61,214 nucleotides of DNA, taken from an uncultured Desulfovibrio sp. GTDB lineage: Bacteria; Desulfobacterota; Desulfovibrionia; Desulfovibrionales; Desulfovibrionaceae. Every line of letters begins with the position of its first letter. Within the stretch, counting starts at the first letter, position 1. The position numbers and the translations under genes were made by a program. Where the stretch lies: positions 1 through 61,214 of the forward strand of contig NZ_CALVHE010000006.1 in the NCBI RefSeq assembly GCF_944327235.1. The letters are read 5' to 3'. Positions 26,412 through 35,310 of this stretch are shown piece after piece. Below the pieces are notes generated by a model. It was not told the DNA's origin, searched no databases, and was given only the letters and a program-made list of their open reading frames with translations.

Positions 26412-27578
26412 ATGGCCATCAAGGAACTCAAGGATATGGACTGTGCGGGCAAGATCGTTGTCATCCGTCAGGATCTCAACGTGCCCATGAAGGACGGACA
26501 CATCACCAACGACAAGCGCATCCGTGCCGCGCTGCCCGGCATCCGGCTGGCGCTGGAAAAGGGCGCGGGCGTCGTCCTGCTCTCCCATCTGGGCCGTCCC
26601 ACCGAAGGGGAATTCGACCCCAAATTCTCGCTGGCCCCTGTGGCCGAGCACCTTTCCGCGCTGCTGGGCAGGGCGGTGCCGCTGGCGGCCGACATCGAGA
26701 GCGTCAAGGTGGCCCCCGGTGAGGTGGTGCTGCTGGAGAACGTCCGCTTTTTCAAGGGCGAAAAGAAGAACGATCCCGATCTTGCCGCCCGGCTGGCCGC
26801 TCTGGGCGACATCTATGTGATGGACGCCTTCGGGGCGGCGCACCGCGCCCATTCGTCCACCGAGGGCGCCATCCGCAAGGCGAAAGTCGCCTGCGCCGGG
26901 CCGCTCATGATGGCCGAGCTCAATGCCTTTGCCAAAGTGCTGGATCATCCTTCCCGTCCGCTGGTGGCGGTCATCGGCGGTTCCAAGGTGTCCACCAAGC
27001 TCTCCCTGCTGGAGAACCTGCTGGACAAGGTGGACTGCCTCATCGTGGGCGGCGGCATCGCCAATACTTTCCTTGCGGCCAACGGACACAACGTGCAGAA
27101 ATCGCTCTATGAGCCGGAACTGCTCGACGATGCGCGCCGCATCATGAAGAAGGCCGAGGATCTCGGCAAGATGCTGCCCCTGCCCGTGGACGTGGCCACC
27201 GCGCCCGAACTGGCTGCCGGACAGCAGGCGACGATCAGCGACGTGGACGCCGTACCGGCGGATGCCATGATCCTGGACATCGGCCCCAAGACCGAAGCCG
27301 CCTATGAAAAGCTGCTGGCCGATGCGGCGACGGTGGTCTGGAACGGCCCCGTGGGCGCTTTTGAATTCGAGCCCTTCCACAAGGGGACGCGGGCGCTGGC
27401 CGAGGCGCTGGCCTCCGACAAGGCTTTTGTGGTGGTGGGCGGCGGGGATACCGTCGCCGCTGTGGAGAGTTACGGTCTTGCCGACCGGATGGGCTATATC
27501 TCCACCGGCGGCGGCGCATCGCTGGAGCTGCTGGAAGGCATCAAGCTGCCTTCGGTGGCGGCGCTGGAAAGCCGCTAG
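26412..27578 (+). CDS. pgk: Phosphoglycerate kinase
   Basis: A 388-residue enzyme of glycolysis/gluconeogenesis transferring phosphate between 1,3-bisphosphoglycerate and ADP. Family motifs: 'VVIRQDLNVPMKDG', 'LLSHLGRPTEG', 'ENVRFFKGEKKNDP', 'DAFGAAHRAHSSTEG', 'GGSKVSTKLSLLENL' and the glycine-rich 'GGGDTVAAVESYGLADRMGYISTGGGASLELLEG'-type end. Normal length. AAGGAG precedes the ATG. Third gene of the rpe-tkt-pgk run, with a 33-base spacer. Confidence 0.97.
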   Translation: MAIKELKDMDCAGKIVVIRQDLNVPMKDGHITNDKRIRAALPGIRLALEKGAGVVLLSHLGRPTEGEFDPKFSLAPVAEHLSALLGRAVPLAADIESVKVAPGEVVLLENVRFFKGEKKNDPDLAARLAALGDIYVMDAFGAAHRAHSSTEGAIRKAKVACAGPLMMAELNAFAKVLDHPSRPLVAVIGGSKVSTKLSLLENLLDKVDCLIVGGGIANTFLAANGHNVQKSLYEPELLDDARRIMKKAEDLGKMLPLPVDVATAPELAAGQQATISDVDAVPADAMILDIGPKTEAAYEKLLADAATVVWNGPVGAFEFEPFHKGTRALAEALASDKAFVVVGGGDTVAAVESYGLADRMGYISTGGGASLELLEGIKLPSVAALESR

Positions 27579-27622
27579 CTCTGGCTGCCCCTCTCCGACA
27601 CGACAATTATAACTCCATTCGC

Positions 27623-27671
27623 GAAAGCTGCCCTTTTCCGCGCCTCGAGCTGTGGGAAAAGGGCAGCTTTC
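27623..27671. terminator. Perfect 17-bp hairpin after pgk (terminator-like, no U tract)
   Basis: GAAAGCTGCCCTTTTCC (27623-27639) is exactly complementary to 27655-27671 with a 15-base loop. It begins 45 bases beyond pgk. It lacks a terminal T run on either side, so it may end transcription weakly or protect the 3' end of the rpe-tkt-pgk message. Confidence 0.6.
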
Positions 27672-27816
27672 CCGCTACGGCAGCGGATCGCCTGGTCCCA
27701 GACCGTCCCCGCGAAGAAGAAAGGGGATCCCTCGTCACGATCCGGTGTCGATGCGCGGCGCAGCGTGCCGCAAGACGTTGCGCCTGCCGGGGAGATGGAG
27801 TACACTGAAAGGGAAT

Positions 27817-28623
27817 ATGCAGCGCCGGTCAAGCCCGGCTCCCGGAGGCAACGTGCGGCGATTTTATCAGGAAAGCTGGCAGGGGATACCCTTTACGTCC
27901 TTTTCCCACATTTCCTTTTTTCATCTGGCGGAACCCAAGTTCTACGCCACGTTCTACGAAGAGCTGTTCCGCCGCTACCAGAGTTGGGACGATCTGCCCG
28001 CCGCCTGGTGCGAGAACAAACGCAAGGATGCCAGCTGGCTTATGGGCGAGTTGCGTGCCCAGATGGCTGCCTGGCCGGTGGAGCGGACGGGGCCCATGCG
28101 TGTGCTTTCCATCGGCAGCGGTGTCGGCTTCATGGAAAAGATCCTGCTCGAGGAGATGCCGGAACTGGAGCTGCACGTCAACGAGCCCAGTACCGTCAGC
28201 TTGCGCTGGCTGCGCCGCATCATCCCCGGCGAACGCATCTATATCGGCCTGCCGCCCGCCTGCCTGCCTGCCGACGTGCAGTACGACATGATCTATCTGT
28301 CCACGGTGGATTACGGCATACCGCAGCGGGAACTGGAGCATCTGCTGGAAGAATTGCGCGCCCAGCTCGCGCCGGGTGGCGAACTCATCTGCCTTTCCGC
28401 ATCTTTGCTGGAAGAAGACTCCGCAGTGGGCGGCTTCGTCAACGCGCTCAAGATCGTCATTCGCGGCGCATTGCATTTTCTCGGTATCCGGCGGCAGCAG
28501 TTCTGGGGCTGGCGCAGGACGCGCCGGGAGTACCAGCAGCTTTTCACGGCGGCGGGTTTTGCCGGGATAGCTGACGGCTGGCTGGATGACGGTTTCGAGA
28601 CCTATTGGATACGCGGCAGATAG
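27817..28623 (+). CDS. Putative SAM-dependent methyltransferase
   Basis: About 268 residues. The central region has a Rossmann methyltransferase motif I (MRVLSIGSGVGFMEKILL), an acidic residue ending the second strand (ELHVNEPS), a later 'YDMIYLSTVDYGI' and 'LAPGGELICLSAS', the pattern of class I methyltransferases. The N-terminal 90 residues are aromatic-rich and the C terminus carries 'YQQLFTAAGFAGI', also typical of the fold. The substrate is unknown. Start chosen at ATG 27817 with GAAAGGG upstream. The nearest genes (pgk, Nim-like) give no pathway clue. Confidence 0.7.
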   Translation: MQRRSSPAPGGNVRRFYQESWQGIPFTSFSHISFFHLAEPKFYATFYEELFRRYQSWDDLPAAWCENKRKDASWLMGELRAQMAAWPVERTGPMRVLSIGSGVGFMEKILLEEMPELELHVNEPSTVSLRWLRRIIPGERIYIGLPPACLPADVQYDMIYLSTVDYGIPQRELEHLLEELRAQLAPGGELICLSASLLEEDSAVGGFVNALKIVIRGALHFLGIRRQQFWGWRRTRREYQQLFTAAGFAGIADGWLDDGFETYWIRGR

Positions 28624-28646
28624 TGGCTGCCGAAGGGAGAATGGCT

Positions 28647-29126
28647 ATGCATCCCATGCGTCGCAAGGAGAGGCAGCTGTCTGAAGAAGATACGCTGCGA
28701 GTGCTGCGGGAAGGGGTTTTCGGCGTATTGTCGCTGGTGACGCCGGAGGGGACGCCCTACGGCATCCCCCTGACCTACGCCGTGGAGAACGGCCAGGGGC
28801 TTTCGCTCTATATCCATTGTGCGCGAGAGGGACGCAAGCTGGGATGCCTGCACGGCGACAGCGTGGCGGCCCACTTCGTGGTGGTCGGCGCGACGCGCGT
28901 GGTGCCGCAGAAATTCACCATCGAGTATGAGAGCGTCATGCTGGAAGGGCGACTGGCCGAAGTGACCGACGAGGCGGAAAAGCGTCGCGGTCTGGTGTGC
29001 ATCGCCCACAAGTATGCCGCCGCTTACGATGGGCCGGGCTATGCCGACGCCGCCGGAAAGGCGACGCGCGTCCTCCGCCTGGATGTGGAGAGCATGAGCG
29101 GCAAGCGACTGCGGGAGGATGCCTAG
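28647..29126 (+). CDS. Flavin-binding, pyridoxamine-phosphate-oxidase-like protein (NimA family)
   Basis: About 159 residues. The split-barrel flavin-binding fold of the Nim/PNPOx-like group is indicated by 'MRRKERQLSEEDTLRVLREGVFGVLSLVTPEGTPY'-type N-terminus, then 'IPLTYAV', 'LYIHCAREGRKLGCL' and a C-terminal 'IAHKYA'. Related proteins reduce 5-nitroimidazoles, but most members have unknown natural substrates. Two adjacent ATGs (28641 and 28647) are possible; the second sits at better spacing from GGGAGA. The TAG stop is also the first three bases of a type C element. Confidence 0.85.
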   Translation: MHPMRRKERQLSEEDTLRVLREGVFGVLSLVTPEGTPYGIPLTYAVENGQGLSLYIHCAREGRKLGCLHGDSVAAHFVVVGATRVVPQKFTIEYESVMLEGRLAEVTDEAEKRRGLVCIAHKYAAAYDGPGYADAAGKATRVLRLDVESMSGKRLREDA

Positions 29127-29264
29127 GGTCAGGACTCATTATCAGACCGCTACGCAAATAGCGGGTTTTGGGGAAGATGGGGGAGCTTGAGGGGGAAGAA
29201 ACCCTTTTTGCCGCGAGCAAAAGGGGGGCTTCCCCCTCAGAAAACGTAATGAGTCCTGAGCCTA
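29124..29264 (+). mobile_element. Type C element, copy 1, supplying a stop codon
   Basis: 141 bp with 18-base inverted termini TAGGGTCAGGACTCATTA (left) and TAGGCTCAGGACTCATTA (right, read from the other strand), one mismatch. Its first TAG is the stop codon of the Nim-like gene. Its last TA is also the first TA of the adjoining type A element. The interior is G-run-rich with no coding capacity. Confidence 0.8.
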
Positions 29265-29410
29265 GAGCAATTTCGGTTTGAAACGCGTTGCGCTTCAAAC
29301 CATACGGCCTGTCGTTTCGCGGAAAAAGCGCGGTTTTTCCGCTCACTTTTGGCCGGGCGGCGCGGTGCCGCCGCCTCGCGTTTCACCTTTTTCAAAGGTG
29401 AAACGCTCTA
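29263..29410 (-). mobile_element. Type A element, copy 6 (abuts type C)
   Basis: A 148-bp copy in reverse orientation, from TAGAGCAATTTCGG to AAACGCTCTA. It shares its left TA with the preceding type C element, giving a two-element chain over 29124-29410. The flanking bases C and G again give a CTAG context. Confidence 0.82.
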
Positions 29411-29797
29411 GACGCAAGCTTCACGTTTTTTGGAAGGGGAAAGCTCACGTTGCCCTGCTGTCGATGCCCGTAAGGCGTTTGCGTCGTCTGACAGCGGCCC
29501 TGCGGGACCGTCCGCCCTGGGCAGTGCTCGCGACAAAATGGACTTCCTTCCCTCTCACACTTCCCCATTTTTCCCCAAACCTCCTTTTGTGTGGGGGAAG
29601 TGGGATGCGAAAGATTCTTTTGCGGGCAAGAGTGCTTTATTTTACAGAAAGTTATGGAAAATAAATCCTCGGGATAGGCTGTCTGATGATGCATCCTGCC
29701 CGTGCAAAAAATATGGGGACGATCTTTTACTGTCCCGGAAAATCGCCTGTATGGCGGTTTTTTTTGCCGTCTGTGTGAAAAAACTTTGCTTCATGCC
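29411..29797. other. Non-coding region with recurring block, AT-rich downstream
   Basis: Bases about 29449-29530 contain 'ccctgctgtcgatgcccgtaaggcg' type sequence that recurs near 120 and, inverted, near 37985-38015. The remainder to the chemoreceptor promoter is AT-richer than the genome average. No gene with a plausible ribosome binding site is seen. Confidence 0.45.
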
Positions 29798-29824
29798 TTG
29801 AAAAATCGGAAGATCAGTCGATAA
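29798..29824 (+). promoter_or_regulatory. Possible sigma-28 (FliA) promoter for the chemoreceptor gene
   Basis: TTGA (29798-29801), 15 bases, then GTCGATAA (29817-29824), close to the flagellar -10 consensus GCCGATAA. The -35 matches poorly (consensus TAAA). A chemoreceptor is a usual FliA target. Confidence 0.3.
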
Positions 29825-29962
29825 GTCTCCAAGGACTGATGTATGCCGCTCAGTGACATGCTTCTGGAGACGTATCATAGATTGGGCTGGACGAGAGTAA
29901 CATGGCGGGACGGGAACGCCCGTTCCCCAGCAGATGCATAGCTATATCGACAGGGAGGCGAC

Positions 29963-32029
29963 ATGAAACTGGGTTTGTTTCCTAAAATGCTCCTGGGCAT
30001 ACTGGCTCCGGCTATGCTGGGCCTGCTGTGCCTTACGGGCATAAGTTCCACGCTGGCCGATCATTTTTTGCGACAGCGTGTCGATGAGGAAATGTATCTT
30101 GCCGTGGATTCGCAGCAGCGCGAGCTGACCACCATGATCAGCCTGCTGCGTGCCGGTCTGCGCAATGAGAGCGGCTTTGCCAGCATCGTCAATTTCCTTT
30201 CGGCGGACATCGACGGCAGCAAAGCGGACCAGGCCGCCGTGGGAGAGATCCAGAAAGAGCTGAAAGAATTCGTCACAGTCTACGGTTATGTGACTGACGT
30301 GGAGCTGCTGGATTCCCGCGGGGTGATCCGTTCCGGGAGCGATACGGAACATGTGGGGAAGTCGCTCGCCGGGAGCGCCTTTTTCCGCAAGGCCATGCAG
30401 GACGGCTTCGGAGCGGAAAACGGCAAGGATAGCGACGGAAAGCCGCAGACGCTCATGGCCGTGGCCGTTGAGGGCGCACAGGGAAAGCGCATCGGCGTGC
30501 TTGTCGCCACGCTCAACATGGAAGCCATCGGCCGGCAGTGCACGGACAAGATCACGCTTTCCAGCACCGGCATCAGCATGATCTATGACGGGACGGGCCT
30601 CTTGCACATGCACCCCAACCGTGATTACGTGGGCGACGAGGACGGCAAGCTCTCGTGGGTGCAGGAAGTGCTCGCACGCAAGAACGGCATGTTGGATTAT
30701 ACATGGAACGGCGTGGAGAAGATCACCGCCTTCCGCCATCTGCCGGATCTTGACTGGTATGTGCTGGCTTCGGTGGAAAAGCAGGATATCCTCGGCGGCG
30801 GACGCACGTTGCTGCTGAGCAATGTCGTGGCTGCCATAGTGGCCATCCTGATCATCGGCGGCATCATCTGTTTCATGGCGCGCAGCGTGGCTGTGCCGGT
30901 GCGCAAGGCCGCCCTGCATGTGGCCAAGGTGGGCGAGGGCTGTCTGGAGTTTTCTGCGGAAGAGCAGAACTACATGCGGCACATTGCCGGTCGGGGCGAT
31001 GAGGTCTCGATGCTGGCCAAGGGCATCACGGAAACCGTGGCGAACCTCAAGAAGATGTTCGACGATGTGCGCAAGCGCACCGAGGAAGCCGAAGCGGCCT
31101 CCAAAGTCTCACAGGAGGCCATGCAGCGGGCCGAGGCCGCCGCTGAAGAGGCCCGCAACGCCAAGCGTGAAGGTATGCTTGCCGCTGCCGATCAGCTGGA
31201 ACATATCGTCAACGTCATCTCCTCCGCGGCCACGCAGCTTTCGACGCAGATCGAACAGTCCAACCATTCGGCCACGGAATCCTCCACGCGACTTTCTGAA
31301 GCCGCGACAGCCATGAACGAGATGAACGCCACCGTGCAGGAAGTGGCCAAGAACGCCGGCAGCGCTTCGCAGATGTCCGGCGAGACGCGCCACAAGGCCA
31401 GCGCGGGAGCGGATATCGTGCGCAATGCGCTGGAGAGCATCCAGCGGGTGCATGAGGTCTCTCTGGCGCTCAAGACGGACATGTCCCAGCTCAACACGCA
31501 CGCCCAGGCCATCGACCAGATCATGGGCGTCATCTCCGATATAGCCGATCAGACCAACCTGCTGGCGCTCAATGCGGCCATCGAGGCGGCGCGCGCCGGG
31601 GAAGCCGGACGCGGCTTTGCCGTGGTGGCCGACGAAGTCCGCAAGCTGGCGGAAAAGACCATGTCCTCCACTGCGGACGTAGGCAATGCCATCCGCGCCA
31701 TCCAGGAGAGCACGAGCAAGAGTTCCGATGCTGTGGAGCGTGCCGTGAAGGAAGTGGAACAGGCCACGGAATTCGCCAATGAGTCGGGCAGCGCTCTGGA
31801 AGGCATCGTGCAGGATGCGGACAAGACGGCGGATCAGGTCAGCGCCATCGCCGCGGCCAGCGAAGAGCAGTCCGCGGCCAGCGAGGAGATCAACCGCTCC
31901 ATCCTCGAGGTCAACGACATGTCTTCCCAGTCAGCGCAGGCCATGAGCGAGGCGGCGCAGGCGGTGGCCGATCTTGCCCGGCAGGCGCAGGAGCTTTCCG
32001 CGCTCATCGAGCAGATGAAGCAGGCATAG
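29963..32029 (+). CDS. Methyl-accepting chemotaxis protein with periplasmic Cache domain
   Basis: A 688-residue receptor. Transmembrane helices lie at about 8-30 and 288-310. The roughly 255-residue periplasmic part looks like a double Cache domain ([49 protein letters not shown]), which typically binds small organic ligands. A HAMP domain, a long Ala/Glu-rich coiled coil and the conserved signalling tip ([19 protein letters not shown]) follow. There is no C-terminal CheR pentapeptide. GGGAGG supports the start. It is flanked by terminators and repeats, so is probably monocistronic. Confidence 0.95.
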   Translation: MKLGLFPKMLLGILAPAMLGLLCLTGISSTLADHFLRQRVDEEMYLAVDSQQRELTTMISLLRAGLRNESGFASIVNFLSADIDGSKADQAAVGEIQKELKEFVTVYGYVTDVELLDSRGVIRSGSDTEHVGKSLAGSAFFRKAMQDGFGAENGKDSDGKPQTLMAVAVEGAQGKRIGVLVATLNMEAIGRQCTDKITLSSTGISMIYDGTGLLHMHPNRDYVGDEDGKLSWVQEVLARKNGMLDYTWNGVEKITAFRHLPDLDWYVLASVEKQDILGGGRTLLLSNVVAAIVAILIIGGIICFMARSVAVPVRKAALHVAKVGEGCLEFSAEEQNYMRHIAGRGDEVSMLAKGITETVANLKKMFDDVRKRTEEAEAASKVSQEAMQRAEAAAEEARNAKREGMLAAADQLEHIVNVISSAATQLSTQIEQSNHSATESSTRLSEAATAMNEMNATVQEVAKNAGSASQMSGETRHKASAGADIVRNALESIQRVHEVSLALKTDMSQLNTHAQAIDQIMGVISDIADQTNLLALNAAIEAARAGEAGRGFAVVADEVRKLAEKTMSSTADVGNAIRAIQESTSKSSDAVERAVKEVEQATEFANESGSALEGIVQDADKTADQVSAIAAASEEQSAASEEINRSILEVNDMSSQSAQAMSEAAQAVADLARQAQELSALIEQMKQA

Positions 32030-32056
32030 GTCCTTTCGACGACGTTGATGACCGAG

Positions 32057-32093
32057 AACGGGCCCTTTTCCTCTGAGAAAGGGGCCCGTTTTT
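32057..32093 (+). terminator. Intrinsic terminator of the Cache chemoreceptor gene
   Basis: AACGGGCCC...GGGGCCCGTT hairpin with a TTTTCC...GAAA inner part, followed by TTT, starting 28 bases after the stop. Confidence 0.8.
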
Positions 32094-32173
32094 CATGGCG
32101 GACAGCATCCACGGACAAGGCTAAACGTCTGAACAGGCGCGCGGGCAAGACCGTCGGCAAGCGCGCTCAAGTC

Positions 32174-32327
32174 CATAGAGCAATTCCACATTGAAAATGT
32201 GGATCGCTCTGGTAGTCGCGAGAGCGACTACCCGCAACCGAACACACGGAAAAACCACGCTTTTTCCGTAGTGTGAGGGCAGCGTCAGCATGGAAATTGG
32301 ACACGCTTTCAATGCGAATCCGCTCTA
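32174..32327 (+). mobile_element. Type B element, copy 1
   Basis: About 154 bp from TAGAGCAATTCCAC to GAATCCGCTCTA. It includes two palindromic segments (CCACATTGAAAATGTGG and TAGTCGC..GCGACTA) and a central ACGGAAAAACC..CGCTTTTTCCGT core shared with type A. An inverted second copy is at 56172-56323. Its right TA is also the left TA of the type A copy that follows. Confidence 0.82.
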
Positions 32328-32473
32328 AGATATTTTCAGTTTGAAACGTTTTGCGTTCCAAACCATACGGCCTGATATTTCGCGGAAAAAAACGCGGTCG
32401 TTCCGCCTGATTTGGGGCGTGCGGCGCTGTGCCGCCGCCTCGCGTTTTGCCTCTTTCGACGGCAAACGCTCTC
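32326..32473 (-). mobile_element. Type A element, copy 7 (abuts type B)
   Basis: Reverse orientation, starting TAAGATATTTTCAG (mutated TAGAGC) directly at the end of the type B copy and ending near AAACGCTCTC (mutated GCTCTA). The body is well conserved. Both ends have drifted, suggesting an older insertion. Confidence 0.7.
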
Positions 32474-32493
32474 GCAGCCAGACGCAGCGCGGA

Positions 32494-32542
32494 CAAAAAA
32501 GCAGCCCGGCACAAGGAAATGACGGTTTCCTGTGTGCCGGGC
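32494..32542 (-). terminator. Intrinsic terminator of fliM
   Basis: On the minus strand GCCCGGCACACAGGAAA pairs with TTTCCTTGTGCCGGGC (one bulge) and is followed by GCTTTTTT. It lies about 57 bases downstream of the fliM stop. Confidence 0.85.
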
Positions 32543-32598
32543 ACGCATGTCCGCTTCCCGCCCCTGTGCAGGCGCGGACACGCAGGTATCGGAGACCG

Positions 32599-33582
32599 CT
32601 AGGTATACTGCGGCTCGATCTCCTTGATGATCTGGAAGCCCTTCATGGCCTTGACCGTACCGGCGATGCCTTCGTACTTCTTGACTCCGGCCACGGTACA
32701 GGGGAGCAGGTCCTCCACGTCCGTGTCCAGTACGAGCACGTCGCCCACCTGCATACGCAGGAGCTGGTTGCCGGTGATGGTGGTACTGCCGAAATGGATC
32801 TTGAGATCCACCGGCGTCTCCATGAGCCGTTCCTTGAGGCGCGCCACCCAGGCGTGGTCGATCTCCAGACGTTCCGTCTGGAAGCTGGCGTGCAGCTTGG
32901 AGCGGATGGGTTCGATGGTGGCATACGGCAGACAGATGATCATGGAACCGAGCGCCGTGTCCAGTTCCACTTCAAAGGTGATGACCACCACCACGTCGCT
33001 GGGCGGCACGATGGCCGCGAACTGGGGATTGATCTCGCTACGGACCAGCTCCAGCTTCACGTCATGCACCGGTCGCCAGGACTCTTCCATGTTTTCCAGC
33101 GCGATCTTGACGATGCGGTCCACCACCGCCTGCTCGATGCGGGTGAATTCGCGCCCTTCGATCTTGGGCTGGGAACCGGCCCCGCCAAAGATGTTCTCCA
33201 CCAGCGCGAAGACCAGACGGGAGTCCACCACCATGATGGCGTTGCCGCGCAGAGGATCCATCTTGAAGATGTTGATGGAAGTCGGCACGGGCAGGGAACG
33301 CATGAATTCCCCGAACTTGGTCATGTCGATGGAGATGGGGTTCAGCTCCACGCGCTTGCGCACGGCATTGGACAAGCCGTTGGTGCACAGGCGGGCAAAG
33401 CGGTCGTTGACGATTTCCAGAACGGGCATACGCCCGCGGATGATGCGGTCCTGATTGGCGAGGTCAAAGGCGACGACGCCGTCAGCGTCCTCGTCGGGCA
33501 TGTCCATTTCGCTTTCGATGTCGCCGCCGGAAAGGCCGCGCAGCAGGGCATCCACTTCATCTTGTGCCAGTACCTTGTTCAT
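32599..33582 (-). CDS. fliM: Flagellar motor switch protein FliM
   Basis: 327 residues. The N terminus carries the CheY-P-binding motif of FliM (LAQDEVDALLRGL). A middle CheC-like domain follows (FARLCTNGLSNAVRKRVELN, SLPVPTSINIFKM, GGAGSQP, EFTRIEQAVVDRI), then the C-terminal SpoA-like domain (LPVDLKIHFGSTTITGNQLLRMQVGDVLVL type). FliM forms the C-ring that switches flagellar rotation. The start is the ATG with GGGGGAG upstream (MNKVLAQDEV). It stands alone, with its own terminator, away from other flagellar structural genes. Confidence 0.96.
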   Translation of the reverse strand: MNKVLAQDEVDALLRGLSGGDIESEMDMPDEDADGVVAFDLANQDRIIRGRMPVLEIVNDRFARLCTNGLSNAVRKRVELNPISIDMTKFGEFMRSLPVPTSINIFKMDPLRGNAIMVVDSRLVFALVENIFGGAGSQPKIEGREFTRIEQAVVDRIVKIALENMEESWRPVHDVKLELVRSEINPQFAAIVPPSDVVVVITFEVELDTALGSMIICLPYATIEPIRSKLHASFQTERLEIDHAWVARLKERLMETPVDLKIHFGSTTITGNQLLRMQVGDVLVLDTDVEDLLPCTVAGVKKYEGIAGTVKAMKGFQIIKEIEPQYT

Positions 33583-33725
33583 GTCTCCCCCGTAACGGCA
33601 GAATCTTGACGAAATGCGGCTCAAATGTTGCAAAATCGGGGCCAAAAAGCAAGCCCCCTTTTGGGCACGTCTGGACGCATACGGCCGCGCTTGCCTTGCC
33701 GCCCGTCTTGCGGCACTCTGCCCGC

Positions 33726-35309
33726 ATGAAGATCATGCTCACAAGTCTTGCGGATGGCGGCTCCGCGGCCCGCAGTCTGGAGGCCGTGCCCGGGACGCCG
33801 CTGTCCCGCGCGCTCTGGCTGTCCGGGCTACTGCCCGCACAGGCCATGTGTTCCGGGCTGGGGCGCTGCGGACGTTGCCGGGTGCGCTTTTGCGAGGCCG
33901 CGGATCGTCCGCCGTCTCTGCCGGATGAGGAAGAGATACTCGGCGGCCCGGCCGTGGAAAAGGGCTGGCGGCTGGCCTGCCGCCGTCAAGTCCCTGACGT
34001 GGCCTGCCTGCGGCTGGAAGTCCCTGTCCCCTTGGCCCCCGACCCGGCGCCGGCCGTTCGTTCCGGGGGAACGGCGGGCGTGGCGGCGGCTCTTGGGGTG
34101 GATCTGGGGACCACATCCATATATTACCGCGCCGTCCGTCAGGATGACGGCGCTTTGCTGGCCGAGGGGCATTTCCTCAACCCGCAGGCGGGGGCCGGTG
34201 CGGATGTCATGTCCCGGCTGGCGACGGCCCGGCAGGAAGGCATGGCGGAAAAACTTGCCGCCCTAGCGCGCGAAGCGATACGCGAGGGCCTGACGGCAAC
34301 ATGTGCCGCCGGGGGACGGGTGGAGGCGTTGTGCGTGGCGGGCAATACGGCCATGACGGATATCCTGCTGGAGCGTTCCGTGGAAGGATTATGCGCCGCG
34401 CCTTACCGGCTGGACTATGCGGGGCATGACACGGTCCGTCTGCCGGATCTGCCGCCCGTGTACGTCCCGCCGCTCATGGCGCCCTTTGTGGGAGGCGATA
34501 TCTCGGCGGGACTGGCCGCGCTCATGGCGGCGGGGACGCCTCGGCCCTTTGCGCTGGCCGATCTGGGCACCAATGGCGAACTGGCCTTGCTGGACGGAGA
34601 GGATCGCCTCTATCTGGTCAGTGTGCCGCTAGGTCCCGCGCTGGAAGGCATCGGGCCGGAATGCGGCCTGCAGGCCGGGCCACGGAGCATCACGGAATTC
34701 CGTCTCTCACCGCGGGGCCTTGTGGGCGCAAGCTCGCTGGCCTCCACGCCCACGACAGATTTTGAAGGCATCAGCGCCACGGGATATCTGTCGCTGCTTT
34801 CTCTGCTCCGGCAGACGGGCCTCATGGATGCGGAAGGGCATTTCACGCCGGATTCCGTCACCATGCCGCTGGCCCGGCGGCTGGCCGGGGATCTGACCCG
34901 GCGTCATGGCCACCCCTGTCTGCAATTGCCGTACGGCCTGCACCTGACGGCTCAGGATGTGGAAGAGCTGCTCAAGGTCAAGGCGGCCTTTTCCCTTGCC
35001 CTGCACAGCCTGCTGGAGGCCGCCTCCCTGCGGCCCGCCGATCTGGCCTGTCTTTGTCTGGCAGGCGCGCTGGGGGAACATGTCCCGGTAGAGCATCTGG
35101 AACGGCTGGGCTTTGTGCCGCAGGGGCTGGGAGCGCGGATACGCGCCGTGGGCAACGCTTCGCTGGACGGGGCCGTGCTGCTGGCCCGTCAGCCTGAGCG
35201 ACGCGAGGCGCTGGCGCGTTGCTGTGCGAGCGCGCGCCTGATCCCGCTGGCCGATGCGCCGGATTTCCATCAGCAGTATTTGCGCCATATGAGCTTTGGA
35301 GTAGCCTGA
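33726..35309 (+). CDS. RamA-like corrinoid-protein reductive activator (2Fe-2S plus ASKHA ATPase)
   Basis: 527 residues. Cys42, Cys48, Cys51 (MCSGLGRCGRC) and Cys85 give the C-x5-C-x2-C...C pattern of a plant-type [2Fe-2S] ferredoxin domain. The remainder is the ASKHA/DUF4445-type ATPase with 'ALGVDLGTTSIYY', 'VAGNTAMTDILL', 'PFVGGDISAGL' and 'LADLGTNGELAL'. Proteins of this architecture reduce inactive Co(II) corrinoid methyltransferase partners to Co(I) using ATP. No corrinoid protein or methyltransferase gene is adjacent, so the client must be elsewhere. It is followed after one base by the Rsm22-like gene. Confidence 0.88.
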   Translation: MKIMLTSLADGGSAARSLEAVPGTPLSRALWLSGLLPAQAMCSGLGRCGRCRVRFCEAADRPPSLPDEEEILGGPAVEKGWRLACRRQVPDVACLRLEVPVPLAPDPAPAVRSGGTAGVAAALGVDLGTTSIYYRAVRQDDGALLAEGHFLNPQAGAGADVMSRLATARQEGMAEKLAALAREAIREGLTATCAAGGRVEALCVAGNTAMTDILLERSVEGLCAAPYRLDYAGHDTVRLPDLPPVYVPPLMAPFVGGDISAGLAALMAAGTPRPFALADLGTNGELALLDGEDRLYLVSVPLGPALEGIGPECGLQAGPRSITEFRLSPRGLVGASSLASTPTTDFEGISATGYLSLLSLLRQTGLMDAEGHFTPDSVTMPLARRLAGDLTRRHGHPCLQLPYGLHLTAQDVEELLKVKAAFSLALHSLLEAASLRPADLACLCLAGALGEHVPVEHLERLGFVPQGLGARIRAVGNASLDGAVLLARQPERREALARCCASARLIPLADAPDFHQQYLRHMSFGVA

Positions 35310-35310
35310 T

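Noticed and set aside
29642..29878. Small minus-strand gene upstream of the Cache chemoreceptor
   Set aside because: The frame lacks a ribosome binding site and recognisable composition, and it overlaps the probable chemoreceptor promoter region.
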